In this document: in pieces, positions 8,565 to 15,789 of the stretch | How the letters are laid out: the number at the start of each line of letters is the position of its first letter | Position numbering within the stretch: position 1 is the first letter of the stretch | NCBI GenBank assembly: GCA_004556055.1 | Contig: SFIW01000015.1 | Span: 1-48,164 of the forward strand | DNA from: Planctomycetaceae bacterium | GTDB lineage: Bacteria; Planctomycetota; Planctomycetia; Pirellulales; Thermoguttaceae | Reading direction: 5' to 3' | Length of the DNA: 48,164 bases | Notes under the pieces: generated by a model | Database searches by the model: none | What the model was told of the DNA's origin: nothing | What the model saw: only the letters and a program-made list of their open reading frames with translations | Position numbers and translations under genes: made by a program

Positions 8565-8810
8565 TCAGCTCGTCGGATGAATCTCGCTAATCGAGCGACC
8601 CAGCTTTCTCTGCGTCGTCGTTTTGCCAGCGACTCGCGCGCGCGTTTTACCTTCCGCTTCCTCTGTTTCGTCACGAAGGAAACTCATAATCTTATCGCGA
8701 GACGTCTCGGGATCGTGCGGCGTTCCCATCGTTTCAACAGCGTCAGACACGCCAAGAAGAACCGAGCGTTTCACACCCTCGCGAATCCATTCAAAAAAGT
8801 TGAAATCCAT
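8565..8810 (-). CDS. Small conserved-looking protein (81 residues) of unknown function
   Basis: I cannot assign a function. The start is well supported: reading the minus strand, 'AAGAGGATAGGATACAG' directly precedes the ATG and gives a purine-rich ribosome site. The N-terminus 'MDFNFFEWIREGVKRSVLLG' followed by 'VSDAVETMG' reads as an amphipathic helix with an ordered, non-repetitive composition. The middle is acidic ('RDETEEAEG') and the tail basic (Arg/Lys/Thr-rich). I recall short planctomycete proteins with a similar 'WIR.GV..AVL.GVSDAV' start, but this is memory and needs a search. It lies downstream of the Sir2 gene on the same strand, separated by a possible terminator. Confidence 0.55.
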   Translation of the reverse strand: MDFNFFEWIREGVKRSVLLGVSDAVETMGTPHDPETSRDKIMSFLRDETEEAEGKTRARVAGKTTTQRKLGRSISEIHPTS

Positions 8811-8892
8811 CTGTATCCTATCCTCTTTTCAGCCGTTAGACTTGTTTCGACCGTCCCTGGTCGGTTGCGTTTCATTCAACAAACAGAAGGTA

Positions 8893-8924
8893 AGAAAAAG
8901 GGCGCGCCCCGTCAAGCGCGCTTT
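8893..8924 (-). terminator. Possible terminator after the Sir2 gene
   Basis: On the minus strand, GCGCGC (8916-8921) pairs with GCGCGC (8902-8907) and is followed by CCTTTTTCTT. The stem is only 6 bp. Confidence 0.45.
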
Positions 8925-8953
8925 ATCAAAAAATTTCACGGAAAGAAAAATTT

Positions 8954-9769
8954 TTAGAAACTCCCCAAGGAGTCTCTCTTCATCGCTTCCGGAAGATACT
9001 CGAGAGCGCCGGAAAAGATTTCCCCGCAACTTCCACGAAAAACGAGGGTCGCTTGCGAATCAAGGGGCGTAGGCGTTTTATTCACTACGACGAAGGAAAT
9101 ACCCGCGTCGCATTCGCGCGGAAGACCCGCCGCAGGATAGACCTGAAGCGAAGTGCCCGCGACGACGAGAAGACGCGCCTCCCACATGCTCCTATACGCC
9201 GCGTTGAGCGCCGGAATGGGAAGTTCCTCTCCATAAAAGACGATCTCGGGCTTCAAAACGCCGCCGCAAGCCTCGCAGCGCGGGGTCGTTCCCGACGCAA
9301 CGCTCTCGCGAAACGACGCCGATTCATAAACCTTATCGCACAGCAAACAACGCGCGGTTCCGAGCGTCCCGTGAATCTCGCTCACATGCGTCGAACCCGC
9401 GCGACTATGCAGCTCGTCGATATTCTGCGTCACGACGTCGACCTTCTTCCCGAATTCGCGTTCAAGACGCGCGATCGCAAGATGGCCTGCGTTCGGATTC
9501 GACGCGCAAAGACGACGATAGAAGGGCGCGAACCGCGCGTAGAAAGTATCGGGATCCTCTAAAAATCCGTCAAGCGAAAAGAGGGACTCCGACGTCTCGC
9601 TATAGACGCCGTCTGCGGAACGAAAATCAGGCAGGCCGCTTTCCGTCGAAATTCCCGCGCCGGTAAGAAACGCGATTCGTCCCGCAGTCGCCAAAAGACC
9701 CGCAAAGGCGCGCAAACCCTCTTCGCGCTCCTCACGCCTCGCGTCCGACCATTCAAAGTAGCGCGTCAT
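8954..9769 (-). CDS. cobB: NAD-dependent protein deacylase, Sir2 family
   Basis: Sirtuin-type deacylase that removes acyl groups from lysines in cytoplasmic proteins at the cost of NAD+, releasing nicotinamide and O-acyl-ADP-ribose. The motifs are complete: NAD-binding 'TGAGISTESGLPDFR' (36-50), 'TQNIDELHSRAG' (114-125), catalytic His133 in 'EIHG', a structural zinc site from Cys141, Cys144, Cys165 and Cys168, then 'VVAGTSLQVYPAAGLP' and 'VVVNKTP'. The 271-residue length is normal. It begins 11 bases after the DcrB/PsbP-like gene, and its ribosome site 'GAGGAGA' overlaps that gene's stop region, so the two are translationally coupled. I cannot tell deacetylase from desuccinylase activity: no Tyr/Arg pair diagnostic of class III is obvious after 'DFR'. 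Confidence 0.92.
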   Translation of the reverse strand: MTRYFEWSDARREEREEGLRAFAGLLATAGRIAFLTGAGISTESGLPDFRSADGVYSETSESLFSLDGFLEDPDTFYARFAPFYRRLCASNPNAGHLAIARLEREFGKKVDVVTQNIDELHSRAGSTHVSEIHGTLGTARCLLCDKVYESASFRESVASGTTPRCEACGGVLKPEIVFYGEELPIPALNAAYRSMWEARLLVVAGTSLQVYPAAGLPRECDAGISFVVVNKTPTPLDSQATLVFRGSCGEIFSGALEYLPEAMKRDSLGSF

Positions 9770-9780
9770 TCAGTCTCTCC

Positions 9781-10719
9781 TCAACGACGATCGTCTTCCT
9801 CGTCGTCGAAATCATCCTCGTCGTCGCGATCTTCGTATTCGTCCGAGTAACCCTCCGAATCTTCGTCGTAAGAATCCTCCTCCCGACGTCCAAATTCGTT
9901 TCCATAGTACGTATCGGGATCGTCCTCGTCCTTCGGGCGTATGAAATCGTCGAGACATTCGTCGCCGCAACCTGCGACGCTACGCGCGGGGCCTTCCTCC
10001 TGAGCGCGGAGAAGTTCGGCGAGTTTTTCGCGACCGCGTTTCGTCGCGCCGCCTCCGGAATCTTTTGCGTAGACGAAATCCTCGAACGCGCGAGAAGAGC
10101 GTTCGGCGCCGCCGGCGCGCCAGTATTTCTCCTCGACGTCGAATCGCGCCTGCTCGTAACGACGTCTATAGTATTCTCTCTCCTCTTCCGCGCGAATCTC
10201 CTTCTCCGTCTTCTCGAACTCGAATTCGTCGTCGTCGGGCCAGTAGTCGACTTCCTGACCGGTGAGATTCGACACGAGAGTATGCGTCATCGCTTCGAAG
10301 ACGTCGACGCGCGACATTTCTTCCCCGGTGAGCGCGAGACGGTCGCATGTCTGCCAGAAAATCACGTAACCGCGCTCTTCGTCCTCGAATTTAAGCGCTT
10401 GCGCCGTGCTCGTCAGGTCGAGGTAGAAGAAGTTGATCTCGTACCCCGTCAAAACGTTGTCGGCGACGTAGCGTTCGATCTCTTCCGTCTCCATCTCGTC
10501 GTATTCCGCGTGGAAATCGTTGAGTATTTTCTTCGCAGCCTCGTCTAAATCAACCCCTTTCGGATAGATCGCGAGCGCCCAGAAACTTCCTTCAGGACTA
10601 TCCGCCGTTATGCCGTACGTGCCCTTGTCCCACGTCTGTGTCTCTACCGTCCAGTTGTTAGGGTAGATGAAACGAACGCCAAGGTCGTCGTATTCCTTAA
10701 AGCTGCTTGTCTTGGTCAT
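9781..10719 (-). CDS. PsbP/DcrB-like domain protein with acidic, Arg/Tyr-rich C-terminus
   Basis: The first 165 residues look like the compact alpha/beta fold shared by PsbP and DcrB-type proteins. The start 'YDDLGVRFIYPNNWTVE' has the typical 'G..F.YP..W' motif, followed by 'SPEGSFWALAIYP' and an amphipathic helix. There is no signal peptide, so it is probably cytoplasmic. Residues 165-215 are charged and helical. The last 45 residues are almost entirely Asp/Glu/Tyr/Arg. No enzyme motif is visible. The start has a perfect AAGGAGG seven bases upstream, suggesting strong translation. It leads a two-gene unit with the Sir2 deacylase. A link between the two is suggested only by this coupling. 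Confidence 0.7.
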   Translation of the reverse strand: MTKTSSFKEYDDLGVRFIYPNNWTVETQTWDKGTYGITADSPEGSFWALAIYPKGVDLDEAAKKILNDFHAEYDEMETEEIERYVADNVLTGYEINFFYLDLTSTAQALKFEDEERGYVIFWQTCDRLALTGEEMSRVDVFEAMTHTLVSNLTGQEVDYWPDDDEFEFEKTEKEIRAEEEREYYRRRYEQARFDVEEKYWRAGGAERSSRAFEDFVYAKDSGGGATKRGREKLAELLRAQEEGPARSVAGCGDECLDDFIRPKDEDDPDTYYGNEFGRREEDSYDEDSEGYSDEYEDRDDEDDFDDEEDDRR

Positions 10720-10861
10720 TGCAACCTCCTTGAGTTAAGGAAAAACGCCGTCTAAAAGACCGCTAATCTCTAATGCCGCGAACGCGCGACGATCGTGAAC
10801 CGTTCGTTGGACGCACGATCCGTAAACACAAATAAAATCTCCTCCAATACGCGAGTCGTCG

Positions 10862-11959
10862 TCATTCCGCCATTTGATTTTCGCCGACGATTCGCGCGAT
10901 CGTCTCGCGCGTTACGGGCGAAACGACGCCGTTTTCAGTAACGATCCCGGAAACGAGTTCGGCGGGGGTGACGTCGAACGCAGGGTTGTAGACGTCGACT
11001 CCATCGGGAGCGACGACGCGCCCGTAAGGGCTCGTCACTTCTTCGGGGGCGCGCTCTTCGATGGGTATTTGATCCCCTGAGTCGAGAGCGAGATCGAAGG
11101 TCGAACGCGGAGCGACGACGTAAAAGGGCACGCCGTTCGCTCGCGCAGCAAGGGCGACGGAATAGGTTCCGATCTTGTTGGCGACGTCGCCGTTCGCCGC
11201 GATGCGATCCGCGCCGACAAAGACCGCGTCGATCTTACCCTGGCGCATGAGCGTCGCCGCGACGGAATCGCACGCGAGCGTCGTCGGCACGCCGTTCTGG
11301 AGCAGTTCCCACGCGGTGAGACGCGCTCCTTGCAGAAGAGGGCGCGTCTCGTCCGCAAAGACGCGGAATTTCTTCCCCTCTTCCTCATGCGCCCAGTAGA
11401 AGACCGCAAGCGCCGTTCCGTATTCCCCCGTCGCCAAACCGCCGGCGTTGCAATGCGTGAGGTAACCGCCTCCGTCTTTGACAAACTGCGCCCCGTAGCG
11501 TCCCATGCGTCGACAAAGCGCGACGTCTTCGTCGTGAATCGCGCGCGCCTCCGTTAGGAGCGCTCCCGCGGCGTCTTCGACCGACGCGCCATTCGCGCGA
11601 AGCTCGCGTCCCTTCGCCGTCATTCGGTCGAGCGCCCAGAAGAGGTTCACCGCCGTCGGACGACTCGTCGCAAGGTATTGCGCACATTCTTCAAGCCGCG
11701 CGTAAAACGACTCCGCGCTCGGGTGCGCCCCTTCTTCGAATAGCGTTTGGAGACCGACGCATACTCCGTAACTCGCCGAAATGCCAATCGCGGGCGCGCC
11801 GCGAACCCGCAGCGCTTTGATCCCTTCCCAAACGCTTTCGATCGTTCGCCACTGGCGCCATTCCACGCGCGTGGGGAGTAAGGTTTGGTCGAGAGCTTCA
11901 AATCTTCCGGCAATGAACGCTTCATACGCGTTCGTCGTCTCTGGCGCATTCCAGCGCAT
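10862..11959 (-). CDS. mtnA: S-methyl-5-thioribose-1-phosphate isomerase
   Basis: The enzyme converts methylthioribose-1-phosphate to methylthioribulose-1-phosphate in the methionine salvage pathway, which recycles the sulfur left after SAM is used in polyamine-type reactions. It has the eIF2B-like fold. Visible family motifs are 'VRGAPAIGISASYG' (52-65), 'SRPTAVNLFWALDRM' (99-113), catalytic Cys170 in 'THCNAGGLAT', 'DETRPLLQGARLTAWEL' (203-219) and catalytic Asp251 in 'GADRIAANGDVANKIGTY'. The 365-residue length is usual. No other salvage gene (mtnK, mtnB, mtnP) is adjacent. The ribosome site before the ATG is weak. Closely related sugar-phosphate isomerases share the fold, but the Cys/Asp pair and surrounding motifs favour MtnA. 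Confidence 0.9.
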   Translation of the reverse strand: MRWNAPETTNAYEAFIAGRFEALDQTLLPTRVEWRQWRTIESVWEGIKALRVRGAPAIGISASYGVCVGLQTLFEEGAHPSAESFYARLEECAQYLATSRPTAVNLFWALDRMTAKGRELRANGASVEDAAGALLTEARAIHDEDVALCRRMGRYGAQFVKDGGGYLTHCNAGGLATGEYGTALAVFYWAHEEEGKKFRVFADETRPLLQGARLTAWELLQNGVPTTLACDSVAATLMRQGKIDAVFVGADRIAANGDVANKIGTYSVALAARANGVPFYVVAPRSTFDLALDSGDQIPIEERAPEEVTSPYGRVVAPDGVDVYNPAFDVTPAELVSGIVTENGVVSPVTRETIARIVGENQMAE

Positions 11960-12082
11960 AGGTCGAAATCGTGGCGTCGGAGTCTCCTCGCGACGTCCTG
12001 CGACGCCGCGTATTGTCTAGTACGCGAAAGGGAGCCGACCGCGCGGCTTCTTTCGCAAATAACTCGGAATTATCCCAAAAAT

Positions 12083-12118
12083 GTCGCCCCATTAATCATT
12101 AAAAAAGGGCGGCGTTTT
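12083..12118. terminator. Bidirectional terminator-like hairpin between mtnA and the GT-C gene
   Basis: 'GTCGCCC' (12083-12089) pairs with 'GGGCGGC' (12107-12113, one G-T pair). It is flanked by GTTTTT on the plus side and, read on the minus strand, by ATTTTTG. Since both neighbours are on the minus strand, it ends the GT-C transcript before mtnA. Confidence 0.65.
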
Positions 12119-12185
12119 TCCAGGCCCATGAGATTATAGCCGTCGGCGCTCAAAACGCAAGCAGAGAGAAAAAAGGTCGGCGGAC

Positions 12186-13976
12186 TCAAGGAACGCGCGG
12201 AAATTCATAAATGTCGAGAATCGGCGTTTTGCCCCCCTCCGCAAAGGGAAGCGGCAAGGGATTACGCGCGTTTTTTCGAAGTAAAAGCTTCCCTTCTTTG
12301 AGGAGCTCCAAGTCGAAGGAAACGTATCCGCTCGGACGACGCTGAAGCGCGTAAAATCCATATTGATCGACGTTTTGCCCCGCCTCGGGGTTAGAAACAG
12401 TCGCGACCCGCGCGGGGCCCAAAACGCCCCAACGCGCGTAATAATCGAGGGTTTGCGTCGAGAAGGAACCGAAGAGAATACCGTCGGGGCGTCCGTGCGC
12501 GCGCGCCTCCGCCGAAAGTTCGCGAAGACGCGTCGCTACCTGCTCGTCGAACCCGTCCCAATAATACGTCGGTTCGAGACCCATGCGCGTCGCCCCCTCG
12601 ACGCCCCCGACAAAGGCGCTGTAGAACGAGAGGAATTGCGGGCGCGATCCAAGCGCGTCCACGACGCTCGGCGCAACGCACAGCGTTAGGCACGTCCACG
12701 CGACGACGCGACGACAACGACGACGCGACTTCTCCGTCGACGCGCGCGAAGCCGCACAAGACGCCGTCCAACGGGCAACTCGCCCCGCGCCGAGCCCTCC
12801 TAAAAGGGACCAAAGCGCGACGGACGCTATCAGAAGTCGCGCTCCGTCGTGCACGGGAACTCCCGGAAAAATTCGCGCGAGGGGAATCGTGATCGCGAGA
12901 AGGAAGGCGGTCGTTGTCCCGGTGAGCGGCGCCGCGTCTCCGCGACGAGAAAAAATCGCCGTCGTCGCGAGAAAGGATAGAAGCGCCGGAGTCGCCGCGA
13001 CGAGCCAGAAGAACCCGTTCCAAAATGGGAGCGGACGCGTCGGAGAATAGAGCTCTCCGAAAAAATAGATCGGAATATTGAACTCCGCGCGTTCAGTATT
13101 GAGACGCCAGAAGGTCGACGCCGCGGCTAAGGGATCGCGCCAACCGGGGGGATTCGCGAGGAGAAAGAGCCCCGCGGCGACGACGAGCCCGAAAGCGAGA
13201 CGCGCGACTTCGCAAGCGGAGAAGCGTCGCGTCGCAAGCCCCGCGAGCGCGACGCTCGCAAAGGGGAAGACAAGGAGGAAACCGCTCGATTTTGCGCAGA
13301 AGGAAACCGCGACCGCCGCGCCCCAGAGAAACGCTCGCGTCGCGTCCCGGCGCGCCGAGTCGAAGAGAGCCCACGACGCGAGCCAGCTCGAGATCAGAAG
13401 GGAGTCGCCCCCCGCGATTATCGCGTGGCCCAAGACTCGCGGCGAAAAAAGAACGCAACCCGTCGCCGCTAGCGCAACCGCCGTCCCGTAGTCGCGCCGA
13501 ACGCGCCAAAAGACGACCGTCAACGCCGCGCTAAAAAGGAAAACGCAACCCGCGCGGAAACGCGTCTTCTCCGAAATCGACCAAGGGAGCGCCCGCGTCG
13601 CAAAGTCGCCAAACGCGATCGCAAGGGACGCGCCAGAAGGATGCCCTTCGCGGTAGATCAGATGCTGAAATCCGATTTCCAGCGTTTCGGGAGAGAAGAG
13701 CGCGACGCGCGACGGAAGCGTCGAAAAATAGAGTCGCAACTCGCGGCGTTCCCCGTCGACCTCGCGCGGATCCTCGCAACGCGTCCTGTCAGGACCGACG
13801 ACGAGCGCGCGAAACCATTCTTCAACGCGAACCGCGCGGTTGTACGCGTCCCCTTCGTCCCACGTTAGCGGCCCCGTCGACGCTAAGCGGAGCGTTCCGA
13901 GAAAGACAAGCGCGAAGAGCGCCAAGGGAGCCGAGACGCGAAGGACGCGGCAAAATTTTGGCGCGTCGGGAGTCAT
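12186..13976 (-). CDS. GT-C-type membrane glycosyltransferase (PMT/ArnT-like)
   Basis: A 596-residue polytopic membrane protein resembling glycosyltransferases that use polyprenyl-phosphate sugars at the outer face of the inner membrane. After the first membrane helix (about 15-33) comes 'TGPLTWDEGDAYNRA', whose Asp-Glu pair in the first periplasmic loop is the GT-C catalytic signature. A further loop carries 'YREGHPSG'. About nine more hydrophobic helices follow between residues 150 and 420, with a basic Arg-rich loop near 415-430. The C-terminal 150 residues form a soluble domain, presumably periplasmic. Acceptor and sugar cannot be read from the sequence. Its ATG overlaps the stop of the upstream HD-domain gene (ATGA), so the two are translated as one unit. 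Base composition is unusually GC/Arg-rich. Confidence 0.7.
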   Translation of the reverse strand: MTPDAPKFCRVLRVSAPLALFALVFLGTLRLASTGPLTWDEGDAYNRAVRVEEWFRALVVGPDRTRCEDPREVDGERRELRLYFSTLPSRVALFSPETLEIGFQHLIYREGHPSGASLAIAFGDFATRALPWSISEKTRFRAGCVFLFSAALTVVFWRVRRDYGTAVALAATGCVLFSPRVLGHAIIAGGDSLLISSWLASWALFDSARRDATRAFLWGAAVAVSFCAKSSGFLLVFPFASVALAGLATRRFSACEVARLAFGLVVAAGLFLLANPPGWRDPLAAASTFWRLNTERAEFNIPIYFFGELYSPTRPLPFWNGFFWLVAATPALLSFLATTAIFSRRGDAAPLTGTTTAFLLAITIPLARIFPGVPVHDGARLLIASVALWSLLGGLGAGRVARWTASCAASRASTEKSRRRCRRVVAWTCLTLCVAPSVVDALGSRPQFLSFYSAFVGGVEGATRMGLEPTYYWDGFDEQVATRLRELSAEARAHGRPDGILFGSFSTQTLDYYARWGVLGPARVATVSNPEAGQNVDQYGFYALQRRPSGYVSFDLELLKEGKLLLRKNARNPLPLPFAEGGKTPILDIYEFPRVP

Positions 13977-15475
13977 ACGTTCGTCAACTCGTCGGCGGAG
14001 CCCGCCGTTAATTTATTAAACGCCGCGACAATCTCGCTCGCGCCAGTCGTCTTATCGCGCCCGAAAACGCGACAGATTCGCACGCTCTTTGGCGTGTGAC
14101 GCAAAAGCGGGTCGCGCGATACGTCGACGAGCTCTTCCGTCTCTGGATCATAGAGGTAGTTCTTTGAAAGAGGCGAATCCTGACGATATGAAACGCGCGC
14201 GATATCGAACCGCAGCGGCGGCGTCTTGAATCCAGAGGGGAGCTTTTCGCGCAGCGCCGTTTCGAAAAGACGCGGCGACGAGAAGACGGACGCTCCCTCC
14301 GACGCGTCGTCGCGAAATACGAACGTCTTCTCCGCTATCATACGCCATTTGACGCGCCGATTGAGAAAATCGCGCCATTCCTGCGCCTGCTCGACCTTCC
14401 GCTCGTCCCCTGATTCTCCCCAGCGGCTCGCGTCCGCAAGAAGCGTCCAGTCCGTGAAGTTCAGGTAACGATCAAGGGAGTCGAGAGGGTTCCCGTAAGG
14501 ATAAAGGAGATCGGCTCCTTCGCTAAAAAGATCCGCAAGCGCAACGTCGATCGCACGCACCGTCCGATGAAAATAGACGGAGCGGAAAAGTTCGAGACGC
14601 GCTTCCAAAAACCCGAGAAGAGCTCCCGCGCCTTTACGATGAATCGTGAATCCGCGTTCCGTGAAGAAGGAATAATGGACGAGACGGTCAAGGTCGTACG
14701 GCTTCGCTCCAAATCCGGTATAGTACGCGTCGCGCAGGACGAAATCCATATTGTCGATCGTGTAGAGTCCGCAGAAAAGAGAGCGGAGCATCCGGAGCCA
14801 CGCGGGACGTCGCCGATCTTCGTCTTCGCTACGAGGACGGACGATCAGGTAAGCGACGTCGTCGGGGGAGATCGATTCGCCCGAAGCAAAGGCGCCGCGA
14901 GGAGAGCGTCGCAATCCTGAGATGAGATCGGCGAACTGCGTTTTGACGATATGCGCGCCGAGAGTTTCGTGCGTGAGAGGCTCCCCGTCGGGCGCGGCGT
15001 AACGACTGAGAAAATGATCGTCGAAGAAGTGTCCGAAAGGTCCGTGTCCGACGTCGTGAAGGAGCGCGGCGACGCGCAGCGTCTCTTCGACGCATTCCGG
15101 GGAGGGAACGGGACGCCGCGCCGACTCGCAAGTCGCGTCGTCGAGTTTCTCCATGACGGCGGTCGCGGAACTCATGAAGCTTTCCCGCGCCGAATCCCAA
15201 ACGCGGCTCGCTAGATGCGCGACTCCGAGCGCGTGCTGAAAGCGCGAATGTTCCGCCGAAGGATAGACGAGCCACGCCGTCTGAAGCTGGTGGATCTGGC
15301 GCAAGCGCTGAAGCCATGGAGAATCGATAATATCGCGTTCGAAGCAGGTCTCGCCGCGACGAGGGCGAGGAATTCGCGACGGGGTCGAAATATAGCCGTG
15401 AATGACGTCCTGCACGAGCGTTTCCGCGCGATACGCGTCCAAAACGTCCTTAGTTTTTGAGGTCGTCGGGGTCAT
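13973..15475 (-). CDS. HD-domain phosphohydrolase (SAMHD1/dGTPase-like)
   Basis: The product is a metal-dependent HD phosphohydrolase of the group that includes SAMHD1 and bacterial dNTP triphosphohydrolases. The metal ligands are visible: His81 in 'SRFQHALGV', His140-Asp141 in 'LLHDVGHGPFGH', and an Asp in 'IDNMDFVLRDAYYTG'. The N-terminal 'DIIDSPWLQRLRQIHQL' is the usual lead-in of this family. The 500-residue length leaves an uncharacterised C-terminal part (about 330-500). Likely substrates are nucleotides, but this subfamily is broad and the exact one cannot be read. AAGGAA stands six bases before the ATG. The 3' end overlaps the GT-C gene by four bases, an unexpected pairing of nucleotide and cell-envelope enzymes. 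Confidence 0.85.
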   Translation of the reverse strand: MTPTTSKTKDVLDAYRAETLVQDVIHGYISTPSRIPRPRRGETCFERDIIDSPWLQRLRQIHQLQTAWLVYPSAEHSRFQHALGVAHLASRVWDSARESFMSSATAVMEKLDDATCESARRPVPSPECVEETLRVAALLHDVGHGPFGHFFDDHFLSRYAAPDGEPLTHETLGAHIVKTQFADLISGLRRSPRGAFASGESISPDDVAYLIVRPRSEDEDRRRPAWLRMLRSLFCGLYTIDNMDFVLRDAYYTGFGAKPYDLDRLVHYSFFTERGFTIHRKGAGALLGFLEARLELFRSVYFHRTVRAIDVALADLFSEGADLLYPYGNPLDSLDRYLNFTDWTLLADASRWGESGDERKVEQAQEWRDFLNRRVKWRMIAEKTFVFRDDASEGASVFSSPRLFETALREKLPSGFKTPPLRFDIARVSYRQDSPLSKNYLYDPETEELVDVSRDPLLRHTPKSVRICRVFGRDKTTGASEIVAAFNKLTAGSADELTNV

Positions 15476-15789
15476 CGAGTTCCTTAACGGCGTCGCTATC
15501 GGAAAAGACTAATCGTCCAAAATACAAAAAATGAGTAATTTGTTAAAGGTATTCCAATTAGAGACGGCGAAATTTCTTAAAATTATTGTCGTACGTGGTC
15601 AAAAAGGGTGGAAATACTTTCCAAAAAACGTTATCATTTTATGATAGTTTGGCGGCGTAGCGCCGTCCAAACGAGTTCTCATATCCTCAAAATTAACGAA
15701 GTACGGGCGTCGTAGGGAGTTGCGATCGGATTCGCTGTTCCGCACGACCTAACCTCTGTATTGTTGTCAAATAAAAGGAGTTTGCAAGT
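15476..15789. other. Divergent AT-rich intergenic region
   Basis: This 314-base stretch separates the HD gene (minus) from the secreted protein gene (plus). It is AT-rich at 15510-15650. It contains an imperfect hairpin (15647-15657 with 15661-15672, one bulged base) with no T run after it, so it is more likely a regulatory or mRNA structure than a terminator. No reading frame, RNA gene or clear promoter pair is visible. Confidence 0.45.

Noticed and set aside
8388..8957. 189-codon plus-strand frame over the intergenic region
   Set aside because: Basic, Arg/Phe-rich, without a ribosome site, and it conflicts with the better-initiated minus-strand 81-residue frame.
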